A DNA stretch of 64,000 bases from Hydractinia symbiolongicarpus (GCF_029227915.1 NC_079885.1:19789001-19853000); one strand, 5' to 3'; counted from the first letter of the stretch, positions 9,335-20,580 are shown. Notes: generated by a model not told the origin, from the letters alone. Translations and numbers: made by a program.

Positions 9335-9408
9335 CGTCCCCGGGTGGGCTTCAACCACCAACCTTTCCGTTAACAGCCGAACGCGCTAACCAATTACGCC
9401 ATGGAGAC
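9335..9408 (-). pseudogene. tRNA-Asn, C56>G lineage
   Basis: C56>G destroys the near-invariant box B base and G19-C56 contact; C40>G breaks the anticodon stem. Founder-like member of a lineage seen at eight positions. Confidence 0.68.
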
Positions 9409-9603
9409 ATGAAACTTACTGAAGTTTCCCTATTTACAAGTTGACACATTTACTTTCATTTATTTCTAATAGCACATCTGATGATGCTAGTAAACATGGC
9501 TACAACAGTAACACTACCGTTGCTCTTACAGTTAACGTGACATTAGGAATAAGAGGCAGTGATAGCACTCTCTGATTTTTCTGATGGACATACTTGTTCA
9601 TCG

Positions 9604-9677
9604 CTTCCCCGGGTGGGCGTGAACCACCAACCTTTCCGTTAACAGCCAAACGCGCCAACAAATTGAGACACGAAGGC
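9604..9677 (-). pseudogene. tRNA-Asn-like, class P2
   Basis: P2 with an added T-loop change (A58 region, CGTGAACC on the plus strand). Confidence 0.7.
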
Positions 9678-9871
9678 ACGAAACATACTGAACTATCCCT
9701 ATTTACTAGTTAGCTAATTCAATTTCAATGTTTTTAACACCATATCTGACTATGCAGGTAAACGTAGTTTCAAGACTAAAACTACCGTTGCTTTTACAAT
9801 TATCGTGACATTGGGAACCATAAGCAGTGGTAGCACTATCTGTTTCATCTGATCAAAGAATTTGTTCATTG

Positions 9872-9904
<33 letters not shown>

Positions 9905-9945
9905 AGTTAACGGCCGAACGCGCTAACCAATTGCGCCACGGAGAC
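9872..9945 (-). pseudogene. tRNA-Asn, U33>C lineage
   Basis: Anticodon loop CCGUUAA: the near-universal U33 is C. C40>U leaves a wobble with G30. Rest as consensus. Confidence 0.65.
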
Positions 9946-10140
9946 ATGAAACTTACTGAAGTTTCCCTATTTACAAGTTGGCTCATTTACATTCATTTAT
10001 TTTTAATAGCACATCTGATGATGCCAGTAAACATGGCTACAAGAGTAACACTACCGTTGCTCTTACAGTTAACGTGACATTAGGATTAAGAGGCAGTGAT
10101 AGCACTCTCTGATTCTTCTGATGGACATATTTGTTCATCG

Positions 10141-10213
10141 CTTCCCCGGGTGGGCTTGAAACACCAACCTTTCAGTTAACAGGCGAAGCGCTAACCAATT
10201 GCGGCACGAAGAC
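10141..10213 (-). pseudogene. tRNA-Asn-like, class P3, 73 nt
   Basis: P3 with one base missing between D and anticodon stems and a T-loop change. Confidence 0.68.
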
Positions 10214-10406
10214 ACGAAACATACTGAAGTATCCCTATTTACTAGTTAGCTAATTCAATTTCAATGTTTTTAACACCACATCTGACTATGCAGTAAACGT
10301 AGTTTCAAGACTAAAACTACCGTTGCTTTTACAATTATCGTGACATTAGGAATCATAAGCAGTGGTAGCACTATCTGTTTCATCTGATCGAAGTGTTTGT
10401 TCATTG

Positions 10407-10454
<48 letters not shown>

Positions 10455-10480
10455 CCGCTAACCAATTGCGCCACGGAGAC
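10407..10480 (-). tRNA. tRNA-Asn (GUU)
   Basis: C25>G only. Confidence 0.72.
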
Positions 10481-10675
10481 ATGAAACTTACTGAAGTTTC
10501 CCTATTTACAAGTTGGCTCATTTACTTTCATTTATTTCTAATAGCACATCTGATGATGCCAGTAAACATGGCTACAACAGTAACACTACCGTTGCTCTTA
10601 CAGTTAACGTGACATTAGGAATAAGAGGCAGTGATAGCACTCTCTGATTTTTCTGATGGACATACTTGTTCATTG

Positions 10676-10749
10676 CCTCCCCGGGTTGGCTTGAACCACC
10701 AACCTTTCCGTTAACAGCCGAACGCGCTAACTATTTCCGGCACGAAGAA
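10676..10749 (-). pseudogene. tRNA-Asn-like, degenerate P1
   Basis: D loop rewritten (GGAAAUAGUUAGC), first base G1>U, T-stem change. Confidence 0.65.
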
Positions 10750-10942
10750 ACGAAACATACTGAAGTATCCCTATTTACTAGTTAGCTAATTCAATTTCAA
10801 TGTTTTTAACACCACATCTGACTATGCCGTAAACGTAGTTTCAAGACTAAAACTACCGTTGCTTTTACAATTATCGTAACATTAGGAATCATACGCAGTG
10901 GTAGCACTATCTGTTTCATCTGATCGAAGTGTTTGTTCATTG

Positions 10943-10998
<56 letters not shown>

Positions 10999-11016
10999 GA
11001 ATTGCGCCACGGAGAC
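10943..11016 (-). tRNA. tRNA-Asn (GUU)
   Basis: G18>C removes an invariant D-loop G. Confidence 0.65.
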
Positions 11017-11211
11017 ATGAAACTTACTGAAGTTTTCCTATTTACAAGTTATCTCATTTACTTTTGTTTATTTTTAATAGCACATCTGATGATGCCAGCA
11101 AACATGGTTACAACAGTAACACTACTGTTGCTCTTACAGTTAACGTGACATTAGGAATAAGAGGCAGTGATAGCACTCTCTGATTTTTCTGATGGACATA
11201 CTTGTTCATCG

Positions 11212-11285
11212 CTTCCCCGGGTGGGCTTGAACCACCAATCTTTCCGTTAACAGCCGAACGCGCTAACCAATTGCGGCACTAAGAC
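11212..11285 (-). pseudogene. tRNA-Asn-like, class P1
   Basis: P1, 5' GUCUUAG. Confidence 0.72.
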
Positions 11286-11479
11286 ACGAAACATACTGAA
11301 GTATCCCTATTTACTAGTTAGCTAATTCAATTTCAATGTTTTTAACACCAGATCTGACTATGCAGGTAAACGTAGTTTCAAGACTAAAACTACCGTTGCT
11401 TTTACAATTATCGTGACATTAGGAATCATAAGCAGTGGTAGCACTATCTGTTTCATCTGATCGTAGAATTTGTTCACTG

Positions 11480-11553
11480 CGTCCCCGGGTGGGCTTCAAC
11501 CACCAACCTTTCCGTTAACAGCCGAACGCGCTAACCAATTGCGCCACGGAGAC
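11480..11553 (-). pseudogene. tRNA-Asn, C56>G lineage
   Basis: C56>G and C40>G. Confidence 0.68.
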
Positions 11554-11748
11554 ATGAAACTTACTGAAGTTTCCCTATTTACAAGTTGACACATTTACTT
11601 TCATTTATTTCTAATAGCACATCTGATGATGCTAGTAAACATGGCTACAACAGTAACACTACTGTTGCTCTTACAGTTAACGTGACATTAGGAATAAGAG
11701 GCAGTGATAGCACTCTCTGATTTTTCTGATGGACATACTTGTTCATCG

Positions 11749-11822
11749 CTTCCCCGGGTGGGCGTGAACCACCAACCTTTCCGTTAACAGCCGAGCGCGC
11801 CAACAAATTGAGACACGAAGGC
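11749..11822 (-). pseudogene. tRNA-Asn-like, class P2
   Basis: P2. Confidence 0.7.
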
Positions 11823-12016
11823 ACGAAACATACTGAACTATCCCTATTTACTAGTTAGCTAATTCAATTTCAATGTTTTTAACACCATATCTGACTATGC
11901 AGGTAAACGTAGTTTCAAGACTAAAACTACCGTTGCTTTTACAATTATCGTGACATTGGGAACCATAAGCAGTGGTAGCACTATCTGTTTCATCTGATCA
12001 AAGAATGTGTTCGTTG

Positions 12017-12049
<33 letters not shown>

Positions 12050-12090
12050 AGTTAACGGCCGAACGCGCTAACCAATTGCGCCACGGAGAC
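12017..12090 (-). pseudogene. tRNA-Asn, U33>C lineage
   Basis: U33>C, C40>U. Confidence 0.65.
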
Positions 12091-12285
12091 ATGAAACTTA
12101 CTGAAGTTTCCCAATTTACAAGTTGACTCATTTACTTTCATTTATTTCTAATAGCACATCTGATGATGCCAGTAAACATGGCTACAACAGTAACACTACC
12201 GTTTCTCTTGCAGTTAACGTGACATTAGGAATAAGAGGCAGTGATAGCACTCTCTGATTTTTCTGATGGACATACTTGTTCATCG

Positions 12286-12359
12286 CTTCCCCGGGTGGGT
12301 TTGAACCACCAACCTTTCCGTTAACAGCCGAACGCGCTTACCAATTGCGGCACGGAGAC
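12286..12359 (-). pseudogene. tRNA-Asn-like, class P4
   Basis: P4: 5' GUCUCCG, C10/C25 mismatch, D loop GGUAAGC, G30/G40 mismatch, G59>A in the T loop. Confidence 0.7.
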
Positions 12360-12553
12360 ACGAAACATACTGAAATATCCCTATTTACTAGTTAGCTAAT
12401 TCAATTTCAATGTTTTTAACACCACATCTGACTATGCAGGTAAACGTAGTTTCAAGACTAAAACTACCGTTGCTTTTACAATTATCGTGACATTAGGAAT
12501 CATAAGCAGTGGTAGCACTATCTGTTTCATCTGATCGAAGTATTTGTTCATTG

Positions 12554-12627
12554 CGTCCCCGGATGGGCTTGAACCACCAACCTTTCGGTCAACAGCCGAA
12601 CGCGCTAACCAATTGCTCCACGGAGAC
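12554..12627 (-). tRNA. tRNA-Asn (GUU), V1 lineage
   Basis: C64>U, A37>G, C11>A. Confidence 0.6.
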
Positions 12628-12821
12628 ATGAAAATTACTGAAGTTTCCCTATTTACAAGTTGGCTCAATTACTTTCATTTATTTTAATAGCACATCTGAT
12701 GATGCCAGTAAACATGGCTACAAGAGTACCACTACCGTTGCTCTTACAGTTAACGTGACATTAGGAATAAGAGGCAGTGATAGCACTCTCTGATTCTTCT
12801 GATGGACATATTTGTTAATCG

Positions 12822-12895
12822 CCTCCCCGGGTGGGCTTGAACCAACAATCTTTCCGTTAACAGCCGAACGCGCTAGCCAATTGCGGCACTAAGAC
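12822..12895 (-). pseudogene. tRNA-Asn-like, class P1
   Basis: P1, near twin of 8530. Confidence 0.68.
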
Positions 12896-13089
12896 ACGAA
12901 ACATACTGAAGTATCCCTATTTACTAGTTAGCTAATTCAATTTCAATGTTTTTAACACCACATCTGACTATGCAGGTAAACGTAGTTTCAAGACTAAAAC
13001 TACCGTTGCTTTTACAATTATCGTGACATTAGGAATCATAAGCAGTGGTAGCACTATCTGTTTTATCTGATCGAAGTATTTGTTCATTG

Positions 13090-13163
13090 CGTCCCCGGAT
13101 GGGCTTGAACCACCAACCTTTCGGTCAACAGCCGAACGCTCTAACCAATTGCTCCACGGAGAC
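13090..13163 (-). pseudogene. tRNA-Asn, V1 lineage, degenerate
   Basis: V1 changes plus C23>A, a second D-stem break. Confidence 0.6.
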
Positions 13164-13357
13164 ATGAAAATTACTGAAGTTTCCCTATTTACAAGTTGGC
13201 TCAATTACTTTCATTTATTTCAATAGCACATCTGATGATGCCAGTAAACATGGCTACAAGAGCAACACTACCATTACTCTTACAGTTAACGTGACATTAG
13301 GAATAAGAGGCAGTGATAGCACTCTCTGATTCTTCTGATGGACATATTTGTTCATCG

Positions 13358-13431
13358 CCTCCCCGGGTTGGCTTGAACCACCAACCTTTCCGTTAACAGC
13401 CGAACGCGCTAACTATTTCCGGCACGAAGAC
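13358..13431 (-). pseudogene. tRNA-Asn-like, degenerate P1
   Basis: Same rewritten D loop as 10676. Confidence 0.66.
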
Positions 13432-13624
13432 ACGAAACATACTGAAGTATCCCTATTTACTAGTTAGCTAATTCAATTTCAATGTTTTTAACACCACATC
13501 TGACTATGCCGTAAACGTAGTTTCAAGACTAAAACTACCGTTGCTTTTACAATTATCGTGACATTGGGAACCATAAGCAGTGGTAGCACTATCTGTTTCA
13601 TCTGATCAAAGAATTTGTTCATTG

Positions 13625-13657
<33 letters not shown>

Positions 13658-13698
13658 AGTTAACGGCCGAACGCGCTAACCAATTGCGCCACGGAGAC
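13625..13698 (-). pseudogene. tRNA-Asn, U33>C lineage
   Basis: U33>C, C40>U; duplicate of 9872. Confidence 0.65.
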
Positions 13699-13893
13699 AT
13701 GAAACTTACTGAAGTTTCCCTATTTACAAGTTGGCTCATTTACATTCATTTATTTTTAATAGCACATCTGATGATGCCAGTAAACATGGCTACAAGAGTA
13801 ACACTACCGTTGCTCTTACAGTTAACGTGACATTAGGATTAAGAGGCAGTGATAGCACTCTCTGATTCTTCTGATGGACATATTTGTTCATCG

Positions 13894-13967
13894 CTTCCCC
13901 GGGTGGGCTTGAAACACCAACCTTTCAGTTAACAGGCGAACGCGCTAACCAATTGCGGCACGAAGAC
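13894..13967 (-). pseudogene. tRNA-Asn-like, class P3
   Basis: P3: anticodon stem UUCGC/CUGAA with a C31/C39 mismatch; GUU kept. 74 nt, unlike its duplicate at 10141. Confidence 0.7.
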
Positions 13968-14160
13968 ACGAAACATACTGAAGTATCCCTATTTACTAGT
14001 TAGCTAATTCAATTTCATTGTTTTTAACACCACATCTGACTATGCAGTAAACGTAGTTTCAAGACTAAAACTACCGTTGCTTTTACAATTATCGTGACAT
14101 TAGGAATCATAAGCAGTGGTAGCACTATCTGTTTCATCTGATCGAAGTGTTTGTTCATTG

Positions 14161-14234
14161 CGTCCCCGGGTGGGCTTAAACCACCAACCTTTCGGTTAAC
14201 AGCCGAACCCGCTAACCAATTGCGCCACGGAGAC
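14161..14234 (-). pseudogene. tRNA-Asn, C25>G and C56>U
   Basis: Duplicate of 10407 that has additionally lost C56 of box B. Confidence 0.65.
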
Positions 14235-14429
14235 ATGAAACTTACTGAAGTTTCCCTATTTACAAGTTGGCTCATTTACTTTCATTTATTTCTAATAGCA
14301 CATCTGATGATGCCAGTAAACATGGCTACAACAGTAACACTACCGTTGCTCTTACAGTTAACGTGACATTAGGAATAAGAGGCAGTGATAGCACTCTCTG
14401 ATTTTTCTGATGGACATACTTGTTCATCG

Positions 14430-14503
14430 CCTCCCCGGGTTGGCTTGAACCACCAACCTTTCCGTTAACAGCCGAACGCGCTAACTATTTCCGGCACGAA
14501 GAA
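14430..14503 (-). pseudogene. tRNA-Asn-like, degenerate P1
   Basis: Duplicate of 10676. Confidence 0.65.
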
Positions 14504-14696
14504 ACGAAACATACTGAAGTATCCCTATTTACTAGTTAGCTAATTCAATTTCAATGTTTTTAACACCACATCTGACTATGCCGTAAACGTAGTTTCAAGA
14601 CTAAAACTACCGTTGCTTTTACAATTATCGTAACATTAGGAATCATACGCAGTGGTAGCACTATCTGTTTCATCTGATCGAAGTGTTTGTTCATTG

Positions 14697-14752
<56 letters not shown>

Positions 14753-14770
14753 GAATTGCGCCACGGAGAC
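14697..14770 (-). tRNA. tRNA-Asn (GUU)
   Basis: G18>C; duplicate of 10943. Confidence 0.65.
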
Positions 14771-14965
14771 ATGAAACTTACTGAAGTTTTCCTATTTACA
14801 AGTTATCTCATTTACTTTTGTTTATTTTTAATAGCACATCTGATGATGCCAGCAAACATGGTTACAACAGTAACACTACCGTTGCTCTTACAGTTAACGT
14901 GACATTAGGAATAAGAGGCAGTGATAGCACTCTCTGATTTTTCTGATGGACATACTTGTTCATCG

Positions 14966-15039
14966 CTTCCCCGGGTGGGCTTGAACCACCAATCTTTTCG
15001 TTAACAGCCGAACGCGCTAACCAATTGCGGCACTAAGAC
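14966..15039 (-). pseudogene. tRNA-Asn-like, class P1
   Basis: P1. Confidence 0.7.
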
Positions 15040-15233
15040 ACGAAACATACTGAAGTATCCCTATTTACTAGTTAGCTAATTCAATTTCAATGTTTTTAAC
15101 ACCAGATCTGACTATGCAGGTAAACGTAGTTTCAAGACTAAAACTACCGTTGCTTTTACAATTATCGTGACATTAGGAATCATAAGCAGTGGTAGCACTA
15201 TCTGTTTCATCTGATCGTAGAATTTGTTCACTG

Positions 15234-15307
15234 CGTCCCCGGGTGGGCTTCAACCACCAACCTTTCCGTTAACAGCCGAACGCGCTAACCAATTGCGCCA
15301 CGGAGAC
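15234..15307 (-). pseudogene. tRNA-Asn, C56>G lineage
   Basis: C56>G and C40>G. Confidence 0.68.
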
Positions 15308-15502
15308 ATGAAACTTACTGAAGTTTCCCTATTTACAAGTTGACACATTTACTTTCATTTATTTCTAATAGCACATCTGATGATGCTAGTAAACATGGCT
15401 ACAACAGTAACACTACTGTTGCTCTTACAGTTAACGTGACATTAGGAATAAGAGGCAGTGATAGCACTCTCTGATTTTTCTGATGGACATACTTGTTCAT
15501 CG

Positions 15503-15576
15503 CTTCCCCGGGTGGGCGTGAACCACCAACCTTTCCGTTAACAGCCGAGCGCGCCAACAAATTGAGACACGAAGGC
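15503..15576 (-). pseudogene. tRNA-Asn-like, class P2
   Basis: P2. Confidence 0.7.
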
Positions 15577-15770
15577 ACGAAACATACTGAACTATCCCTA
15601 TTTACTAGTTAGCTAATTCAATTTCAATGTTTTTAACACCATATCTGACTATGCAGGTAAACGTAGTTTCAAGACTAAAACTACCGTTGCTTTTACAATT
15701 ATCGTGACATTGGGAACCATAAGCAGTGGTAGCACTATCTGTTTCATCTGATCAAAGAATTTGTTCATTG

Positions 15771-15803
<33 letters not shown>

Positions 15804-15844
15804 AGTTAACGGCCGAACGCGCTAACCAATTGCGCCACGGAGAC
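15771..15844 (-). pseudogene. tRNA-Asn, U33>C lineage
   Basis: U33>C, C40>U. Confidence 0.65.
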
Positions 15845-16039
15845 ATGAAACTTACTGAAGTTTCCCTATTTACAAGTTGACTCATTTACTTTCATTTATT
15901 TCTAATAGCACATCTGATGATGCCAGTAAACATGGCTACAACAGTAACACTACCGTTTCTCTTGCAGTTAACGTGACATTAGGAATAAGAGGCAGTGATA
16001 GCACTCTCTGATTTTTCTGATGGACATACTTGTTCATCG

Positions 16040-16113
16040 CTTCCCCGGGTGGGTTTGAACCACCAACCTTTCCGTTAACAGCCGAACGCGCTTACCAATT
16101 GCGGCACGCAGAC
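16040..16113 (-). pseudogene. tRNA-Asn-like, class P4
   Basis: P4 with 5' GUCUGCG. Confidence 0.7.
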
Positions 16114-16307
16114 ACGAAACATACTGAAATATCCCTATTTACTAGTTAGCTAATTCAATTTCAATGTTTTTAACACCACATCTGACTATGCAGGTAAACG
16201 TAGTTTCAAGACTAAAACTACCGTTGCTTTTACAATTATCGTGACATTAGGAATCATAAGCAGTGGTAGCACTATCTGTTTGATCTGATCGAAGTATTTG
16301 TTCATTG

Positions 16308-16364
<57 letters not shown>

Positions 16365-16381
16365 AATTGCGCCACGGAGAC
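16308..16381 (-). tRNA. tRNA-Asn (GUU), consensus
   Basis: Exact consensus body, but 28 bp directly upstream are deleted, removing the inverted repeat and TAAATA element. Confidence 0.9.
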
Positions 16382-16547
16382 AAGTTATCTCATTTACTTT
16401 TGTTTATTTTTAATAGCACATCTGATGATGCCAGCAAACATGGTTACAACAGTAACACTACCGTTGCTCTTACAGTTAACGTGACATTAGGAATAAGAGG
16501 CAATGATAGCACTCTCTGATTTTTCTGATGGACATACTTGTTCATCG

Positions 16548-16622
16548 CTTCCCCAGGGTGGGCTTGAACCACCAATCTTTCCGTTAACAGCCGAACGCGC
16601 TAACCAATTGCGGCACTAAGAC
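16548..16622 (-). pseudogene. tRNA-Asn-like, class P1, 75 nt
   Basis: P1 with one base inserted between T stem and acceptor stem. Confidence 0.68.
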
Positions 16623-16816
16623 ACGAAACATACTGAAGTATCCCTATTTACTAGTTAGCTAATTCAATTTCAATGTTTTTAACACCAGATCTGACTATGC
16701 AGGTAAACGTAGTTTCAAGACTAAAACTACCGTTGCTTTTACAATTATCGTGACATTAGGAATCATAAGCAGTGGTAGCACTATCTGTTTGATCTGATCG
16801 AAGTATTTGTTCATTG

Positions 16817-16873
<57 letters not shown>

Positions 16874-16890
16874 AATTGCGCCACGGAGAC
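16817..16890 (-). tRNA. tRNA-Asn (GUU), consensus
   Basis: Exact consensus copy. Confidence 0.93.
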
Positions 16891-17085
16891 ATGAAACTTA
16901 CTGAAGTTTTCCTATTTAAAAGTTATCTCATTTACTTTTGTTTATTTTTAATAGCACATCTGATGATGCCAGCAAACATGGTTACAACAGTAACACTACC
17001 GTTGCTCTTACAGTTAACGTGACATTAGGAATAAGAGGCAGTGATAGCACTCTCTGATTTTTCTGATGGACATACTTGTTCATCG

Positions 17086-17159
17086 CTTCCCCGGGTGGGC
17101 TTGAACCACCAATCTTTCCGTTAACAGCCGAACGCGCTAACCAATTGCGGCACTAAGAC
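17086..17159 (-). pseudogene. tRNA-Asn-like, class P1
   Basis: P1. Confidence 0.7.
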
Positions 17160-17353
17160 ACGAAACATACTGAAGTATCCCTATTTACTAGTTAGCTAAT
17201 TCAATTTCAATGTTTTTAACACCAGATCTGACTATGCAGGTAAACGTAGTTTCAAGACTAAAACTACCGTTGCTTTTACAATTATCGTGACATTAGGAAT
17301 CATAAGCAGTGGTAGCACTATCTGTTTCATCTGATCGTAGAATTTGTTCACTG

Positions 17354-17427
17354 CGTCCCCGGGTGGGCTTCAACCACCAACCTTTCCGTTAACAGCCGAA
17401 CGCGCTAACCAATTGCGCCACGGAGAC
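17354..17427 (-). pseudogene. tRNA-Asn, C56>G lineage
   Basis: C56>G and C40>G. Confidence 0.68.
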
Positions 17428-17622
17428 ATGAAACTTACTGAAGTTTCCCTATTTACAAGTTGACACATTTACTTTCATTTATTTCTAATAGCACATCTGA
17501 TGATGCTAGTAAACATGGCTACAACAGTAACACTACTGTTGCTCTTACAGTTAACGTGACATTAGGAATAAGAGGCAGTGATAGCACTCTCTGATTTTTC
17601 TGATGGACATACTTGTTCATCG

Positions 17623-17696
17623 CTTCCCCGGGTGGGCGTGAACCACCAACCTTTCCGTTAACAGCCGAGCGCGCCAACAAATTGAGACACGAAGGC
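17623..17696 (-). pseudogene. tRNA-Asn-like, class P2
   Basis: P2. Confidence 0.7.
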
Positions 17697-17890
17697 ACGA
17701 AACATACTGAACTATCCCTATTTACTAGTTAGCTAATTCAATTTCAATGTTTTTAACACCATATCTGACTATGCAGGTAAACGTAGTTTCAAGACTAAAA
17801 CTACCGTTGATTTTACAATTATCGTGACATTGGGAACCATAAGCAGTGGTAGCACTATCTGTTTCATCTGATCAAAGAATTTGTTCATTG

Positions 17891-17923
<33 letters not shown>

Positions 17924-17964
17924 AGTTAACGGCCGAACGCGCTAACCAATTGCGCCACGGAGAC
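17891..17964 (-). pseudogene. tRNA-Asn, U33>C lineage
   Basis: U33>C, C40>U. Confidence 0.65.
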
Positions 17965-18159
17965 ATGAAACTTACTGAAGTTTCCCTATTTACAAGTTGA
18001 CTCATTTACTTTCATTTATTTCTAATAGCACATCTGATGATGCCAGTAAACATGGCTACAACAGTAACACTACCGTTTCTCTTGCAGTTAACGTGACATT
18101 AGGAATAAGAGGCAGTGATAGCACTCTCTGATTTTTCTGATGGACATACTTGTTCATCG

Positions 18160-18233
18160 CTTCCCCGGGTGGGTTTGAACCACCAACCTTTCCGTTAACA
18201 GCCGAACGCGCTTACCAATTGCGGCACGGAGAC
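18160..18233 (-). pseudogene. tRNA-Asn-like, class P4
   Basis: P4, 5' GUCUCCG. Confidence 0.7.
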
Positions 18234-18427
18234 ACGAAACATACTGAAATATCCCTATTTACTAGTTAGCTAATTCAATTTCAATGTTTTTAACACCACA
18301 TCTGACTATGCAGGTAAACGTAGTTTCAAGACTAAAACTACCGTTGCTTTTACAATTATCGTGACATTAGGAATCATAAGCAGTGGTAGCACTATCTGTT
18401 TGATCTGATCGAAGTATTTGTTCATTG

Positions 18428-18484
<57 letters not shown>

Positions 18485-18501
18485 AATTGCGCCACGGAGA
18501 C
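18428..18501 (-). tRNA. tRNA-Asn (GUU), consensus
   Basis: Exact consensus body with the same upstream 28-bp deletion as 16308. Confidence 0.9.
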
Positions 18502-18667
18502 AAGTTATCTCATTTACTTTTGTTTATTTTTAATAGCACATCTGATGATGCCAGCAAACATGGTTACAACAGTAACACTACCGTTGCTCTTACAGTTAAC
18601 GTGACATTAGGAATAAGAGGCAATGATAGCACTCTCTGATTTTTCTGATGGACATACTTGTTCATCG

Positions 18668-18742
18668 CTTCCCCAGGGTGGGCTTGAACCACCAATCTTT
18701 CCGTTAACAGCCGAACGCGCTAACCAATTGCGGCACTAAGAC
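18668..18742 (-). pseudogene. tRNA-Asn-like, class P1, 75 nt
   Basis: Same insertion as 16548. Confidence 0.68.
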
Positions 18743-18936
18743 ACGAAACATACTGAAGTATCCCTATTTACTAGTTAGCTAATTCAATTTCAATGTTTTT
18801 AACACCAGATCTGACTATGCAGGTAAACGTAGTTTCAAGACTAAAACTACCGTTGCTTTTACAATTATCGTGACATTAGGAATCATAAGCAGTGGTAGCA
18901 CTATCTGTTTGATCTGATCGAAGTATTTGTTCATTG

Positions 18937-18993
<57 letters not shown>

Positions 18994-19010
18994 AATTGCG
19001 CCACGGAGAC
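18937..19010 (-). tRNA. tRNA-Asn (GUU), consensus
   Basis: Exact consensus copy. Confidence 0.93.
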
Positions 19011-19205
19011 ATGAAACTTACTGAAGTTTCCCTTTTTACAAGTTATCTCATTTACTTTTGTTTATTTTTAATAGCACATCTGATGATGCCAGCAAACATG
19101 GTTACAACAGTAACACTACCGTTGCTCTTACAGTTAACGTGACATTAGGAATAAGAGGCAGTGATAGCACTCTCTGATTTTTCTGATGGACATACTTGTT
19201 CATCG

Positions 19206-19279
19206 CTTCCCCGGGTGGGCTTGAACCACCAATCTTTCCGTTAACAGCCGAACGCGCTAACCAATTGCGGCACTAAGAC
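19206..19279 (-). pseudogene. tRNA-Asn-like, class P1
   Basis: P1. Confidence 0.7.
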
Positions 19280-19473
19280 ACGAAACATACTGAAGTATCC
19301 CTATTTACTAGTTAGCTAATTCAATTTCAATGTTTTTAACACCAGATCTGACTATGCAGGTAAACGTAGTTTCAAGACTAAAACTACCGTTGCTTATACA
19401 ATTATCGTGACATTAGGAATCATAAGCAGTGGTAGCACTATCTGTTTCATCTGATCGTAGAATTTGTTCATTG

Positions 19474-19547
19474 CGTCCCCGGGTGGGCTTCAACCACCAA
19501 CCTTTCCGTTAACAGCCGAACGCGCTAACCAATTGCGTCACGGAGAC
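19474..19547 (-). pseudogene. tRNA-Asn, C56>G lineage
   Basis: C56>G, C40>G and G10>A. Confidence 0.68.
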
Positions 19548-19742
19548 ATGAAACTTACTGAAGTTTCCCTATTTACAAGTTGACACATTTACTTTCATTT
19601 ATTTCTAATAGCACATCTGATGATGCTAGTAAACATGGCTACAACAGTAACACTACCGTTGCTCTTACAGTTAACGTGACATTAGGAATAAGAGGCAGTG
19701 ATAGCACTCTCTGATTTTTCTGATGGACATACTTGTTCATCG

Positions 19743-19816
19743 CTTCCCCGGGTGGGCGTGAACCACCAACCTTTCCGTTAACAGCCGAGCGCGCCAACAA
19801 ATTGAGACACGAAGGC
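19743..19816 (-). pseudogene. tRNA-Asn-like, class P2
   Basis: P2. Confidence 0.7.
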
Positions 19817-20010
19817 ACGAAACATACTGAACTATCCCTATTTACTAGTTAGCTAATTCAATTTCAATGTTTTTAACACCATATCTGACTATGCAGGTAA
19901 ACGTAGTTTCAAGACTAAAACTACCGTTGCTTTTACAATTATCGTGACATTAGGAATCATAAGCAGTGGTAGCACTATCTGTTTCATCTGATCGTAGAAT
20001 TTGTTCATTG

Positions 20011-20084
20011 CGTCCCCGGGTGGGCTTCAACCACCAACCTTTCCGTTAACAGCCGAACGCGCTAACCAATTGCGCCACGGAGAC
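20011..20084 (-). pseudogene. tRNA-Asn, C56>G lineage
   Basis: C56>G and C40>G. Confidence 0.68.
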
Positions 20085-20279
20085 ATGAAACTTACTGAAG
20101 TTTCCCTATTTACAAGTTGACACATTTACTTTCATTTATTTCTAATAGCACATCTGATGATGCTAGTAAACATGGCTACAACAGTAACACTACCGTTGCT
20201 CTTACAGTTAACGTGACATTAGGAATAAGAGGCAGTGATAGCACTCTCTGATTTTTCTGATGGACATACTTGTTCATCG

Positions 20280-20353
20280 CTTCCCCGGGTGGGCGTGAAC
20301 CACCAACCTTTCCGTTAACAGCCGAGCGCGCCAACAAATTGAGACACGAAGGC
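20280..20353 (-). pseudogene. tRNA-Asn-like, class P2
   Basis: P2. Confidence 0.7.
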
Positions 20354-20547
20354 ACGAAACATACTGAACTATCCCTATTTACTAGTTAGCTAATTCAATT
20401 TCAATGTTTTTAACACCATATCTGACTATGCAGGTAAACGTAGTTTCAAGACTAAATCTACCGTTGCTTTTACAATTATCGTGACATTGGGAACCATAAG
20501 CAGTGGTAGCACTATCTGTTTCATCTGATCAAAGAATTTGTTCATTG

Positions 20548-20580
<33 letters not shown>

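Larger units (their letters stand above)
9780..12525 (-). repeat. 3.754-kb period higher-order block, copy 1
   Basis: Ordered variants U33>C (9872), C25>G (10407), G18>C (10943), C56>G (11480) and U33>C (12017) recur at 13625, 14161, 14697, 15234 and 15771, a constant shift of 3,753-3,754 bp. Boundaries are approximate. Confidence 0.8.
13533..16279 (-). repeat. 3.754-kb period higher-order block, copy 2
   Basis: Second copy of the block at 9780-12525, with the same order of private tRNA mutations. It ends where a GATCTGATC variant replaces CATCTGATC near 16280. Confidence 0.8.
14940..19900 (-). repeat. 2.120-kb higher-order repeat, about 2.3 copies
   Basis: The series P1, C56>G, P2, ... recurs at 14966/17086/19206, 15234/17354/19474 and 15503/17623/19743, each 2,120 bp apart. 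The period is four dimers minus 28 bp, owing to a shared 28-bp deletion next to the copies at 16308 and 18428. Confidence 0.8.
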
